From Paraperibacillus marinus (GTDB lineage Bacteria > Bacillota > Bacilli > Bacillales > DSM-1321), in contig NZ_CP143542.1 in NCBI RefSeq assembly GCF_046237605.1, positions 1,240,001 through 1,304,000 on the forward strand: 64,000 nt of DNA. Direction: 5' to 3'. Below, piece after piece: positions 32,420 through 41,419 of this stretch (positions within the stretch are counted from its first letter, which is position 1; each line of letters opens with the position of its first letter). The notes under the pieces were generated by a model, which was given only the letters and a program-made list of their open reading frames with translations, did not search any database and was not told where the DNA came from. Position numbers and translations under genes: made by a program.

Positions 32420-34570
32420 ATGGGCAGTGTATATAAGGTGATCGCTAAATTAAAAGATCTTCTGAGAATGAAGGTTTTTCAAGCTTTGCTTTTTGCTGTA
32501 TTAGGGGTAATATCTTATTTCATCATGTTTTCTAATGTGACGACTGAAAAAGTCGATGTCAGCCTGCTGACTCCGGCGGACAAGACCATCCGGGCTACCC
32601 AGACAGTCATAGATAAAGAGATGACGGAAGCTGCCAGACAGGAAGCGGCAGGCTCTGTCGAAGATGTATACACCCTTAAGAAGGAGTATGCGGAAAACCG
32701 GGTGGATCTGATTGCTTCCATATTTGAATCGATACAAGAAGTGAAGGATGAGCTGGAAAAGAAAACAAAAGGGTCGAAAGAAGGCGAAGAGCCTCCCGAG
32801 AAATTCAAAGCCGTACTTCCCGCGCATATCTCAATGGTGAAGGACAAGCTTACCGGTGATGTGACAAGGGAACTTTCTGATTCGGCCTTCACGGCCCTTT
32901 TGAAAGCCGGCAAATATGATACAGACATGGCGAAGGACCTGACCCTGACTGCCGTGAATAATGTGATGGGCACCAGGATCCCGGCGGATGAAGTAGGCTA
33001 TGCGAAGAACCGGGCTGAAGAACAAATAAAAATCTCAAGTCTTCCACGGGATGTTAAGGAAGCGGCAATCGAACTTGCCCGCTTCGCCATCATCCAGAAT
33101 GAGTTCTACGATAAGCAGAAATCGGAAGAAAAAGTGCAGGCAGCCCTTGAAGGGGTAGAGCCGGTCAGGATCCTGCAGGGGGAGGTCATTGTCGAGGAAG
33201 GCCAGCTTGTTGACAGGGATATATACCATCAGCTGAAAATCGCCGGCTTTCTAGAGAATGATAAGTCCTACCGTCCTTTCATCGGGCTCGGGCTGTTTAT
33301 CCTGATTGCCATGGGAGGGCTCTATCATTACTTTCAGGCAATCAGGGATCCGGCAGACAAAAAACAATCTGATATCCTTCTTTTTGGCATGGTTTATCTG
33401 CTGGCCCTTATAGTCATGAAAACAGTCAGCCTTTTCCAGGAATCGGAATACATCGATATGGTTTATTTCTTCCCGGCGGCGTTTGCTGCGATGCTGATCA
33501 AGATACTTCTCAACGAAAGGCTGGCCATCGCCATGACCATTGTCCTTTCCTGTTTTGGTACAATCGTTTTCAATGAAGGGATTGCGTCCAATCTTCATCT
33601 AGCTGCCGGACTTTATATCCTGCTCAGCGGGGCGGCGGGAATCATCCTCCTGAATACTAAAAACTATAGATCCAAGATATTGCAGGCCGGCCTTCTTCTG
33701 TCCCTGCTGAATATGCTTCTCGTCTGCTCCCTCCTGCTGATCATGGATGCCAGGACCCTTAAAACCGATTTTGTGTTCTATATCATCTCTTCGACGGTAT
33801 CAGGACTCGCATCATCCATTTTGACAATAGGCGTCCTTCCATTTTTTGAAATGGGATTTGGCATACTGACCTCCATGAAGCTGATTGAATTATCGAACCC
33901 GAACCATCCATTATTGAGGAAAATCCTCACGGATGCACCAGGAACATACCACCATAGCGTCATGGTCGCCAATCTTGCAGAATCTGCTTCAGAGGCAATC
34001 GGCGCCAATGGGCTCTTAGCTAGGGTTGGCTGCTATTATCATGATATCGGGAAAACAGAAAGGCCTCAGTTTTTCATTGAAAATCAAATGAACATCGAGA
34101 ATCCCCATGACCGGCTGGATCCGGATACAAGCAAGGAAATCATTGTTGCTCATGTCACCGATGGAGTGGAGTCGCTGAAGAAGCACCGCCTGCCGGAGGA
34201 AATCATTGCGATAGCCAGGGAACATCATGGAACAACCCTGCTGAAATATTTTTATCATAAAGCGAAGCAGGAAGGCAGGGACGTTAAGGAACAGGATTAT
34301 CGATATCCAGGCCCTAAACCCCAATCCAAAGAGGCAGCAGTCATAAGCATCGCTGACAGTGTCGAGGCAGCGGTCCGCTCTATGAAACAGCCGACGGCAG
34401 AGGCGATTGACGGACTGATCAAAAACATTATTGTAGGCAGGCTCCAGGATGGGCAATTTAATGAATGTGATATCACCATGAAAGAACTCGATATTGTAAA
34501 CAAGTCGCTGGGTGAGACACTGAAGGGGATTTTCCATAACCGCATCGAATATCCAGACATAAAAAAATGA
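32420..34570 (+). CDS. pgpH: c-di-AMP phosphodiesterase PgpH (7TM-HD)
   Basis: A 716-residue membrane hydrolase of the 7TMR-HD family (YqfF) that degrades cyclic di-AMP. After one N-terminal helix (about 15-35) comes a large extracytoplasmic domain, then seven membrane helices (about 285-475) and a cytoplasmic HD domain: HHSVMVANLAESA, YYHDIGKTERPQFF, REHHGTTLLKYF and SIADSVEAAVRS supply the metal ligands. It tunes c-di-AMP levels, hence potassium and osmotic balance. GGGGGA precedes ATG 32420. Confidence 0.95.
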   Translation: MGSVYKVIAKLKDLLRMKVFQALLFAVLGVISYFIMFSNVTTEKVDVSLLTPADKTIRATQTVIDKEMTEAARQEAAGSVEDVYTLKKEYAENRVDLIASIFESIQEVKDELEKKTKGSKEGEEPPEKFKAVLPAHISMVKDKLTGDVTRELSDSAFTALLKAGKYDTDMAKDLTLTAVNNVMGTRIPADEVGYAKNRAEEQIKISSLPRDVKEAAIELARFAIIQNEFYDKQKSEEKVQAALEGVEPVRILQGEVIVEEGQLVDRDIYHQLKIAGFLENDKSYRPFIGLGLFILIAMGGLYHYFQAIRDPADKKQSDILLFGMVYLLALIVMKTVSLFQESEYIDMVYFFPAAFAAMLIKILLNERLAIAMTIVLSCFGTIVFNEGIASNLHLAAGLYILLSGAAGIILLNTKNYRSKILQAGLLLSLLNMLLVCSLLLIMDARTLKTDFVFYIISSTVSGLASSILTIGVLPFFEMGFGILTSMKLIELSNPNHPLLRKILTDAPGTYHHSVMVANLAESASEAIGANGLLARVGCYYHDIGKTERPQFFIENQMNIENPHDRLDPDTSKEIIVAHVTDGVESLKKHRLPEEIIAIAREHHGTTLLKYFYHKAKQEGRDVKEQDYRYPGPKPQSKEAAVISIADSVEAAVRSMKQPTAEAIDGLIKNIIVGRLQDGQFNECDITMKELDIVNKSLGETLKGIFHNRIEYPDIKK

Positions 34571-34583
34571 GCAGGTGAATGAG

Positions 34584-35054
34584 ATGTATTTAAATATTGA
34601 CTTTATTGATGAAACGGATGAAACCAGCAGTGAAGGCAGGGAGCTTGTTGAAGGGCTTCTCGAATTCGCGGCCGGTAAGCTCGAAGTCACAGAAGGTGCA
34701 GAGGTGTCCATAACCTTCACGGGAAACGAGAGGATCCAGGAGATTAATCGTGATTATCGGGGGAAGGATCAACCGACTGATGTGATTTCCTTTGCCTTGG
34801 AGGAAATGGGGGAGGATGAAATCGAGATTGTTGGGGCTGATATGCCAAGAGTGCTCGGCGATATCATTATTTCTGTTGATCGGACAAGGGAGCAGGCGGA
34901 CGAATATGGCCATTCCTTTGACCGCGAATTGGGTTTTCTTGCCCTTCACGGATTTCTTCATTTATTGGGATATGACCATATGACGGAAGAAGACGAAAAG
35001 AGGATGTTTGGAAAACAGAAAGAAATATTGGATGCCTATGGACTCAAGCGGTAA
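34584..35054 (+). CDS. ybeY: Endoribonuclease YbeY
   Basis: A 156-residue zinc-dependent RNase used in 16S rRNA 3'-end maturation and ribosome quality control. The zinc motif HGFLHLLGYDH (H-x3-H-x5-H) is complete. The core NRDYRGKDQPTDVISF is also typical. AGGTGA at 34573-34578 sits 5 bases before ATG 34584; the in-frame GTG 34575 is inside that site. It overlaps the dgkA start by 17 bases. Neighbours phoH, dgkA, cdd and era are the classical Bacillus cluster. Confidence 0.95.
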   Translation: MYLNIDFIDETDETSSEGRELVEGLLEFAAGKLEVTEGAEVSITFTGNERIQEINRDYRGKDQPTDVISFALEEMGEDEIEIVGADMPRVLGDIIISVDRTREQADEYGHSFDRELGFLALHGFLHLLGYDHMTEEDEKRMFGKQKEILDAYGLKR

Positions 35055-35433
35055 GTCCGGGAAGAAGCATCCATTTCATAAAAGCTTATTCTATGCCCTC
35101 AGAGGAATCCTTACCGGCTTCAGACAAGAGCGCAATGTACGGATACATACGGCAGTCACGGTATTGGTGCTGATATCTGGCTGGTTTTTTTCCCTGAGCG
35201 CGATAGAATGGCTGTTCATCCTGGCTGCCATTGGAGGGACCATTGCCCTTGAACTGGTGAATTCGGCCATTGAACGGACGGTGGATCTTGCCGTCAAGGA
35301 GTATCACCCCCTGGCGGAACAAGCGAAAGACATGGCTGCGGGTGCCGTTCTTGTGTACACCCTGCTATCCATCCTTGTTGGAATCATCATCTTTGTACCA
35401 AAGCTTGTGCAGAGCTACAATCTGTTCCTATAA
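35038..35433 (+). CDS. dgkA: Undecaprenol kinase (DgkA family)
   Basis: A 131-residue small trimeric membrane kinase. In Gram-positive bacteria it phosphorylates undecaprenol rather than diacylglycerol, recycling lipid carrier for wall synthesis. Three helices are visible, with the catalytic motif ALELVNSAIERTVDLAV near residues 71-87. ATG 35038 lies inside the 3' end of ybeY and no strong ribosome binding site is apparent, so translation is probably coupled; ATG 35032 is an alternative start. Confidence 0.9.
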   Translation: MDSSGKSGKKHPFHKSLFYALRGILTGFRQERNVRIHTAVTVLVLISGWFFSLSAIEWLFILAAIGGTIALELVNSAIERTVDLAVKEYHPLAEQAKDMAAGAVLVYTLLSILVGIIIFVPKLVQSYNLFL

Positions 35434-35456
35434 TCCCTGCAGAAAGGAAGAACAAA

Positions 35457-35855
35457 ATGGAAATCCATGAACTGATTAAACTGGCTGAAGCAGCCAGGGA
35501 AAAGGCCTATGTCCCTTACTCGAAATTTAAGGTGGGCGCTGCCCTGCTTACTGAGGATGGGAAAGTGTACGGAGGCTGCAATATAGAAAACGCCGGTTAC
35601 AGCATGACGAACTGTGCCGAGCGGACAGCCTTCTTCAAAGCCATATCCGAAGGAGATACCAAATTCAGCATGCTTGCGGTCACCGCTGACACGGATGGCC
35701 CTGTATCGCCATGCGGCGCCTGCCGCCAGGTAATTTCTGAGTTCTGTCCGAAAGACATGAAAGTAGTTTTAACGAATTTAAAAGGGGAAATTAAAGAAAC
35801 AACCGTGGAAGCCCTGCTTCCAGGAGCCTTTACACCGGAGGATTTAAATGGATAA
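35457..35855 (+). CDS. cdd: Cytidine deaminase
   Basis: A 132-residue zinc enzyme that deaminates cytidine and deoxycytidine to uridine forms for pyrimidine salvage. The zinc and proton-shuttle residues are in NCAERTAFF (Cys, Glu) and PCGACRQV (two Cys), as in the tetrameric Gram-positive type. GAAAGGAAG precedes the ATG. Its end overlaps the era start by 8 bases. Confidence 0.96.
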   Translation: MEIHELIKLAEAAREKAYVPYSKFKVGAALLTEDGKVYGGCNIENAGYSMTNCAERTAFFKAISEGDTKFSMLAVTADTDGPVSPCGACRQVISEFCPKDMKVVLTNLKGEIKETTVEALLPGAFTPEDLNG

Positions 35856-36777
35856 TATGAATGACAATACATCAAAGAATTTTAAGTCTGGCTTTATTTC
35901 AATCATCGGACGGCCGAATGTCGGGAAATCCACTTACCTTAACCGGGTTATCGGTCAAAAGATTGCCATCATGAGCGACAAACCCCAGACCACAAGAAAT
36001 AAAGTTCAGGGAGTGCTTTCGCTCGCGGACTCACAAATGATCTTCATTGATACACCTGGAATCCATAAACCCAAGCACAAGCTTGGTGATTTCATGATGA
36101 AGGTTGCACAGAATACGCTTAAGGAAGTTGACCTCGTACTGTTCATGATCAACGCTGAGGAAGGATACGGACGCGGTGATGAATTCATCATTGAAAAGCT
36201 GAAGGCGGTTTCGACTCCTGTCTTCCTTGTTATCAATAAAATTGATACTGTGCATCCCGACCAGCTGATGCAGCTCATCGATCAATATAAAGAGAAGATG
36301 GAATTCAGGGAGATTGTACCGATCTCTGCACTTCAGGGAAATAATGTAGACACGCTTCTTGAGCAGATTAAATCCTATCTGCCCGAAGGACCGCAATATT
36401 ATCCTGCAGATCAAGTGACAGACCACCCTGAAAGGTTCATCATTTCCGAATTGATCCGGGAAAAGGCCCTGCACCTCACACGTGAGGAAATTCCCCATTC
36501 CATTGCTGTTGTAATTGAATCGATCAAGCGCGAGGACAACAGCAGCGGAACCGTCCATGTGATGGCGACCATCATTGTAGAGCGGGATTCCCAAAAGGGC
36601 ATTGTGATCGGCAAGCAGGGGAAAATGCTGAAGGAAATTGGCCAGCGTGCCAGGCTTGATATAGAAAACCTGCTTGGTTCAAAGGTGTTCCTTGAGCTTT
36701 GGGTGAAGGTCCAGAAGGACTGGAGAAACCGTCCCGGCCAGCTGAGGGATTACGGCTTCAGGGAAGATGAGTATTAA
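35848..36777 (+). CDS. era: GTPase Era
   Basis: A 309-residue essential GTPase that binds the 3' end of 16S rRNA and checks 30S maturation. G motifs: GRPNVGKS (G1), DTPGIHKPKHK (G3) and NKID (G4). The C-terminal KH domain has the GIVIGKQGKMLKEIG signature, and the protein ends RDYGFREDEY. CGGAGGA precedes ATG 35848. It is the last full gene before yqzL and recO. Confidence 0.97.
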   Translation: MDNMNDNTSKNFKSGFISIIGRPNVGKSTYLNRVIGQKIAIMSDKPQTTRNKVQGVLSLADSQMIFIDTPGIHKPKHKLGDFMMKVAQNTLKEVDLVLFMINAEEGYGRGDEFIIEKLKAVSTPVFLVINKIDTVHPDQLMQLIDQYKEKMEFREIVPISALQGNNVDTLLEQIKSYLPEGPQYYPADQVTDHPERFIISELIREKALHLTREEIPHSIAVVIESIKREDNSSGTVHVMATIIVERDSQKGIVIGKQGKMLKEIGQRARLDIENLLGSKVFLELWVKVQKDWRNRPGQLRDYGFREDEY

Positions 36778-36828
36778 GTTGGAATTTATACTTAGAAAAT
36801 AATGTCTAACATGAAATGAAGACTGAAG

Positions 36829-37055
36829 GGCCAAAATATCCTTAAGGGCTTGGGAAGAATTGAATGATGCTAGTTTTACAATCGAAAGGTGGGCTTATAT
36901 TGTTGGATTTTACCTGGAAGGTCTTCAGCAGCACAGGTAATATTGATACCTATCTCCTATTTAAAGAATTGGAGCTGGAGCATGGCGATAAACCCGAAAC
37001 TGTTGAAACTGTACTAGCGGATACCGAATTTCCTATATCTTAAGATATTTTGGCC
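36829..37055 (+). repeat. Inverted repeat flanking yqzL
   Basis: GGCCAAAATATCCTTAAG at 36829-36846 is the reverse complement, with one extra C, of CTTAAGATATTTTGGCC at 37039-37055. The arms bracket yqzL; the right arm overlaps its stop codon. A related 15-base string TGAAGGGCCAAAATA occurs at 36824-36838 and again at 38125-38139, before glyQ. The function is unknown. It could form a long-range stem around the yqzL mRNA. Confidence 0.75.
36900..37043 (+). CDS. yqzL: YqzL family small protein
   Basis: A 47-residue protein (MLDFTWKVFSSTGNIDTYLL, then an acidic tail) recognised as the YqzL protein that sits between era and recO in Bacillus. Function is unknown. It is too short for usual ORF cutoffs. 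The TTG start at 36900 is preceded by AAAGGTGGG 5 bases upstream, and the next codon is also TTG. An inverted repeat brackets the gene. The identity is clear from the conserved DFTWxVFxxTGNIDTYLL pattern and the position. Confidence 0.88.
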   Translation: MLDFTWKVFSSTGNIDTYLLFKELELEHGDKPETVETVLADTEFPIS

Positions 37056-37081
37056 GCCATCTGAAGGGCGGGATTCTGATC

Positions 37082-37834
37082 ATGTTCCAAAAATGTGAGG
37101 GAATCGTAATAAGGCGGACCGATTACGGAGAAAACAATAAAATCATCACTCTTTATACCCGTGAATGGGGTAAAATCGCGGTGATGGCGAGGGGCGCTAA
37201 CAAGCCAAGCAGCCGTTTCACTGCCGTCACCCAATTGTTCAATTACGGTTCCTATCTTGTGCAGACATCCAAAGGAATCGGCCTCATGCAGCAGGGGGAA
37301 ACCTTTTCAGCCATGAGGGGAATCAGGGAGGACATCTTTTCGACGGCCTATGCTTCCTATATAGTGGAGCTGCTCGATAAAAGCGTGGATGACCGAAAGC
37401 CGAATCCCTACCTGTTCGAACTGCTGCATAAATCCCTTCACTATATTGATGAAGGCTATGATAATGAAATCTTTAAATTCATATTTGAAATGAAGATGCT
37501 GGATGTTCTCGGGCTGCACCCTATCCTAAATCAATGTGCATCCTGCGGGGCAGCCGAAGGGGAATTTTCTTTTTCAGTGCGCGAAGGCGGCTTCCTCTGC
37601 CACCGCTGCCTTGGAAAAGATCCATATCACATCAAGATATCGCCTGCCGCAGTCAAGCTGCTGCGGCTCTTTTATTACTTTGATATAAATCGCCTGGGTT
37701 CCGTTTCTGTTAAGCCTGAAACGAAAAAAGAGCTGGACAGGGTGATAAGAACATACTATGACGAATATTCCGGCCTTCATTTAAAATCAAGGAAATTTCT
37801 TGATCAGATGGATAAGTTCAAGGATCAGATATAA
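37082..37834 (+). CDS. recO: DNA repair protein RecO
   Basis: A 250-residue mediator that, with RecR, loads RecA onto SSB-coated DNA in recombinational repair. The N-terminal OB fold (CEGIVIRRTDYGENNKIITL) is followed by a helical domain. A zinc site is formed by CASCG and CHRC (about residues 150-180). The protein ends with the family YYDEYSGLHLKSRKFLDQM. GGGCGGGA precedes ATG 37082. The gene is complete, with the glyQS T-box leader directly downstream. Confidence 0.95.
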   Translation: MFQKCEGIVIRRTDYGENNKIITLYTREWGKIAVMARGANKPSSRFTAVTQLFNYGSYLVQTSKGIGLMQQGETFSAMRGIREDIFSTAYASYIVELLDKSVDDRKPNPYLFELLHKSLHYIDEGYDNEIFKFIFEMKMLDVLGLHPILNQCASCGAAEGEFSFSVREGGFLCHRCLGKDPYHIKISPAAVKLLRLFYYFDINRLGSVSVKPETKKELDRVIRTYYDEYSGLHLKSRKFLDQMDKFKDQI

Positions 37835-37861
37835 AAATGGCATTCACTGCCATCCTTGCTA

Positions 37862-37889
37862 TTGACAAACAGACTCTCAATCCTATAAA
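37862..37889 (+). promoter_or_regulatory. Predicted sigma-A promoter of glyQS
   Basis: TTGACA (37862-37867), 16-base spacer, TATAAA (37884-37889). Transcription would begin about 8 bases later, at the start of the T-box leader. Confidence 0.8.
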
Positions 37890-37899
37890 ATTTGTTTAT

Positions 37900-38117
37900 T
37901 ATTATATGAGCTGCGTTGAAGGAAAGTAGTAGCAAGGAAGCCCTCATTTCCCAGAGAGCCCTGCGGTGGTGGAAGCAGGGCATTGAGAACCATGCGAAGG
38001 CAGTCCCGAGCAGCGGCTGGATTTACAGCAAAAGAGGCCGGATCATCCGGCAAATAGGGTGGAACCGCGGGTAAACTCTCGTCCCTATGCGTTTAGCATA
38101 GGACGGGAGTTTTTTTG
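37900..38117 (+). promoter_or_regulatory. Glycine T-box riboswitch
   Basis: Leader of glyQS. The T-box core AGGGTGGAACCGCG starts at 38056. The loop-E pair AGTA (about 37927) and GAA (37996-37998) places the specifier GGC (Gly) at 37999-38001, followed by A. A terminator (38074-38110, CTCTCGTCCCTATGC / GCATAGGACGGGAG, then seven T) competes with the antiterminator. Uncharged tRNA-Gly(GCC) should bind and switch glyQS on. Confidence 0.96.
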
Positions 38118-38154
38118 TTTTTATTGAAGGGCCAAAATAGTGGAGGTGCAAAGA

Positions 38155-39045
38155 ATGAATATACAAAATATGATACTTACGCTTCAGAAGCATTGGTCTG
38201 CACAGGGCTGCATGCTGATGCAGGCTTATGATGTGGAAAAAGGGGCAGGGACGATGAGTCCTTACACCTTCCTTAGGGCTATTGGGCCGGAGCCTTGGAA
38301 TGTGGCCTATGTGGAACCGTCAAGAAGGCCTGCTGACGGCAGGTATGGTGAGAACCCGAACAGGCTTTATCAGCATCATCAATTCCAAGTGATCATGAAG
38401 CCTTCGCCTGATAACATTCAGGAGCTGTATCTGGACTCGCTGAAAGCATTGGGAATAGACCCGCTCAAGCACGACATACGCTTTGTAGAGGACAACTGGG
38501 AAAATCCATCACTTGGCTGTGCCGGACTGGGCTGGGAAGTATGGCTTGATGGAATGGAAATTACTCAGTTCACCTATTTCCAGCAGGTTGGAGGGCTTGA
38601 GTGTAAACCGGTTTCAGTGGAAATCACTTACGGAATTGAGCGGCTGGCCTCGTACATCCAGGATAAGGAAAATGTCTTTGACCTGGAGTGGACTGAAGGC
38701 TTTACAGTTAAGGATATCTTTTACCAGCCGGAGTTTGAACACTCCACCTATACCTTTGAAACTTCTGATCCGGAAATGCTGTTCCAGCTGTTTAATATCT
38801 ATGAAAAGGAAGCGCACAGGCAAATGGGGCATGGACTGGTCCACCCGGCCTATGATTATGTATTGAAATGCTCCCATACCTTTAATGTTCTGGATGCAAG
38901 AGGATCCATATCCGTGACGGAGCGGACCGGCTACCTGGCAAGAGTGCGCAGCCTGGCCAGAAAAGTCGCTAAAACGTTTTATGAAGAAAGAGAAAAGCTT
39001 GGCTTTCCAATTTTAAAGAAAGGGGAGGTAAATGCTCATGAGTAA
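38155..39045 (+). CDS. glyQ: Glycyl-tRNA synthetase alpha subunit
   Basis: Alpha subunit of the bacterial alpha2beta2 glycyl-tRNA synthetase, 296 residues, class II catalytic core. Typical blocks are MILTLQKHWSAQGC, PSRRPADGRYGENPNRLYQH, EDNWENPSLGCAGLGWEVW and TYGIERLASYIQ (motif 3-like). The start is ATG 38155 after GGAGGTG; the longer frame from 38140 includes that site. It overlaps glyS by 8 bases and is controlled by the upstream T-box. Confidence 0.97.
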   Translation: MNIQNMILTLQKHWSAQGCMLMQAYDVEKGAGTMSPYTFLRAIGPEPWNVAYVEPSRRPADGRYGENPNRLYQHHQFQVIMKPSPDNIQELYLDSLKALGIDPLKHDIRFVEDNWENPSLGCAGLGWEVWLDGMEITQFTYFQQVGGLECKPVSVEITYGIERLASYIQDKENVFDLEWTEGFTVKDIFYQPEFEHSTYTFETSDPEMLFQLFNIYEKEAHRQMGHGLVHPAYDYVLKCSHTFNVLDARGSISVTERTGYLARVRSLARKVAKTFYEEREKLGFPILKKGEVNAHE

Positions 39046-41110
39046 GAAGGACTTTTTATTAGAAATCGGACTTGAAGAAATGCCTGCCCGGTTTGTTACT
39101 TCCTCTATGAACCAGCTGAAGGAAAAGGTATCAGCCTGGCTGAAGGAACATAGCATTGAATTTGATGAAATCAAGGCTTTTTCTACTCCGAGGAGGCTTG
39201 CAGTCCTGATTGGGGGTGCTGCGGCAGCTCAAAGTGATATCCATGAAGAGGCAAAAGGGCCTGCGAAAAAGATTGCCCTTGATGGTGAAGGGAACTGGTC
39301 CAAGGCTGCCATGGGATTTGCACGCGGCCAGGGGGTTTCGGCTGATGACATCTTTTTTAAAGAGCTGAATGGCATTGAATATGCCTATGTCAAGAAGTTC
39401 ATTAAAGGACAGCCCACTAAGGAACTGCTGCCTCAATTGAAGGAAGTGATCACAAGCCTTCATTTCCCAAAAAATATGAGATGGGCAGATGAAGACTTGA
39501 AATTTGTCAGACCGATTAAATGGCTGACAGCCCTGTTCGGTAATGAAATCATTCCATTTGCCATCGCTGGAGTCGAGGCTGGAAACACAAGCCGGGGCCA
39601 CCGCTTTCTCGGGAATACTGCAGAAATTAATGTGCCGGCGCAGTATGAAGAGGCACTGAAACAGCAGTTTGTCATTGCTGACCCTGATGTGCGCAGGGAA
39701 ATGATTCTTGAGGGAATTCGGGAAATAGAGTCCCGGCAGGGCTGGCGGATTCCACTTGACCAAGAACTGCTTGAAGAAGTGAATAATTTAGTGGAATACC
39801 CGTCTGCACTATTCGGCAGCTATGAGGTAGAATACCTTGAGCTTCCACAGGAAGTGCTGATCACCTCCATGAAGGAACATCAACGATATTTTCCTGTCCT
39901 GAACAATGAAGGGGAGCTGCTTCCTCACTTCATTACAGTAAGGAATGGAAACAAAGATCACCTGGAGACTGTTGCGAGGGGAAATGAAAAGGTATTGCGT
40001 GCAAGGCTTGCCGATGCGGCTTTCTTCTATAAAGAAGATTTAAAAACAGATATCGCGGCCTCTTTGAAAAAACTTGAATCCATTGTGTATCAAGAAGAAA
40101 TCGGGACACTTTCTGATAAAGTCGGCAGGGTGAGGAAGCTTGCGGCCGCTATTTCAGAGAAGCTTGAACTTGATCAGAGTACCCGGCAGCATGCCGATCG
40201 GGCAGCTGAAATAAGCAAGTTTGATCTGGTCACAAATATGGTCTATGAATTCCCTGAACTGCAGGGGCTCATGGGTGAAAAGTATGCAAGGATCAAGGGT
40301 GAGCCTGAAGAAGTGGCTCTAGCCATAAACGAGCATTATATGCCGCGCAATGCCGAGGACAATGTGCCTGAATCCCTCGCCGGCTCTGTATTGTCCATAG
40401 CTGATAAACTGGATACTATTGTTTCCTGTTTCTCTATCGGGATTATTCCTACAGGATCACAGGATCCCTATGCACTGAGACGGCAGGCGAGCGGTATTGT
40501 GGCGATCCTTGCGGGACGCGGCTGGGATATCGAACTTGAAGAGCTGCTGGCGCTTTCGCTTGATGAGGTAGAAGCTGCCGGCTTTGCCAAAAAAGAACGA
40601 GAAGATCTTTCATCGGAGCTGCTCCAATTCTTCAAGATGAGGATTAAGCATCTTCTTACCGAGCGCGGCGTACGCTATGACCTGATTGATTCAGTCCTTG
40701 CCGGGAAGGCAGGAAATGTAGCCAGCCTGATCGAGCGTGCGGAAGTGCTGAATGCCCGCAGTGAACAGCCGGAATTCAAGGGCGCAATCGAAGCGCTGAG
40801 CCGTGTAATGAATCTTGGCGGGAAGGCTGAAAAAGGAAGCAGTGCCGATCCGCAGCTGTTTGAGAACCAATACGAAAGAGAGCTGCACCAGCTGTTCCGG
40901 GACGTCAAGGAACAATATGGACAGCGGCAGGGCGAAGATGAAAAATTTGCCCTTCTGGCTTCGCTTAAGCCTTCGATTGAAGCATTCTTCGAACATACCA
41001 TGGTAATGGCGGAAGATGAAAGCCTGCGGCATAACCGCCTGGCCCTGTTATCTGAGATGACGGAGTCCATCCGCGGATTTGCTGAAATTAATAAAGTCAT
41101 GACTGGCTGA
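39038..41110 (+). CDS. glyS: Glycyl-tRNA synthetase beta subunit
   Basis: Beta subunit, 690 residues, which binds tRNA-Gly and is required for aminoacylation. It begins MSKKDFLLEIGLEEMPARF, contains the HD-like region (RAAEISKFDLVTNMVYEFPE) and GSQDPYALRRQASG, and ends with a DALR-type anticodon-binding domain. GGGGAGGT at 39022-39029 is 8 bases before ATG 39038, so that start is preferred over ATG 39032. Co-transcribed with glyQ. Confidence 0.96.
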   Translation: MSKKDFLLEIGLEEMPARFVTSSMNQLKEKVSAWLKEHSIEFDEIKAFSTPRRLAVLIGGAAAAQSDIHEEAKGPAKKIALDGEGNWSKAAMGFARGQGVSADDIFFKELNGIEYAYVKKFIKGQPTKELLPQLKEVITSLHFPKNMRWADEDLKFVRPIKWLTALFGNEIIPFAIAGVEAGNTSRGHRFLGNTAEINVPAQYEEALKQQFVIADPDVRREMILEGIREIESRQGWRIPLDQELLEEVNNLVEYPSALFGSYEVEYLELPQEVLITSMKEHQRYFPVLNNEGELLPHFITVRNGNKDHLETVARGNEKVLRARLADAAFFYKEDLKTDIAASLKKLESIVYQEEIGTLSDKVGRVRKLAAAISEKLELDQSTRQHADRAAEISKFDLVTNMVYEFPELQGLMGEKYARIKGEPEEVALAINEHYMPRNAEDNVPESLAGSVLSIADKLDTIVSCFSIGIIPTGSQDPYALRRQASGIVAILAGRGWDIELEELLALSLDEVEAAGFAKKEREDLSSELLQFFKMRIKHLLTERGVRYDLIDSVLAGKAGNVASLIERAEVLNARSEQPEFKGAIEALSRVMNLGGKAEKGSSADPQLFENQYERELHQLFRDVKEQYGQRQGEDEKFALLASLKPSIEAFFEHTMVMAEDESLRHNRLALLSEMTESIRGFAEINKVMTG

Positions 41111-41419
41111 TTTCGTCTGACGAAAAGTCAGCTACAAGACTAAGCGGCTGTCAGTGACAGGCCGGTTCCCAAGTGCTGATCAGTTATAGGGCAGAATGCT
41201 CCTGAACTGCGCCATAAGGAGCCTGCCTCTGCTTGGCAGCCCCTTGTTTTGTGATTAGTATATAATTTATTTAAACAGTATAACTTATTTCTTTCATTTT
41301 ACCCCAAATAAAAGTATAATTTTAAGAACTGGATTGATGCTAAGCAGCTAGATCGTCACCCGATATGCTTAAGATGAACCATCCAAGGTTTAGTTAAGAA
41401 GTGGCTTTTTATAGATTAG
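41111..41419 (+). other. Intergenic region with several hairpins after glyS
   Basis: A 309-base gap. Short hairpins occur in series: CTGAC/GTCAG (about 41119-41133), CTGTCA/TGACAG (about 41149-41161), GCTCC/GGAGC (about 41198-41222) and CTGCC/GGCAG (about 41223-41240) followed by CCCCTTGTTTTG, the likely glyS terminator. Downstream is AT-rich sequence (TATATAATTTATTT) that probably contains the ccpN promoter, but no single promoter stands out. I see no gene. Confidence 0.45.
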
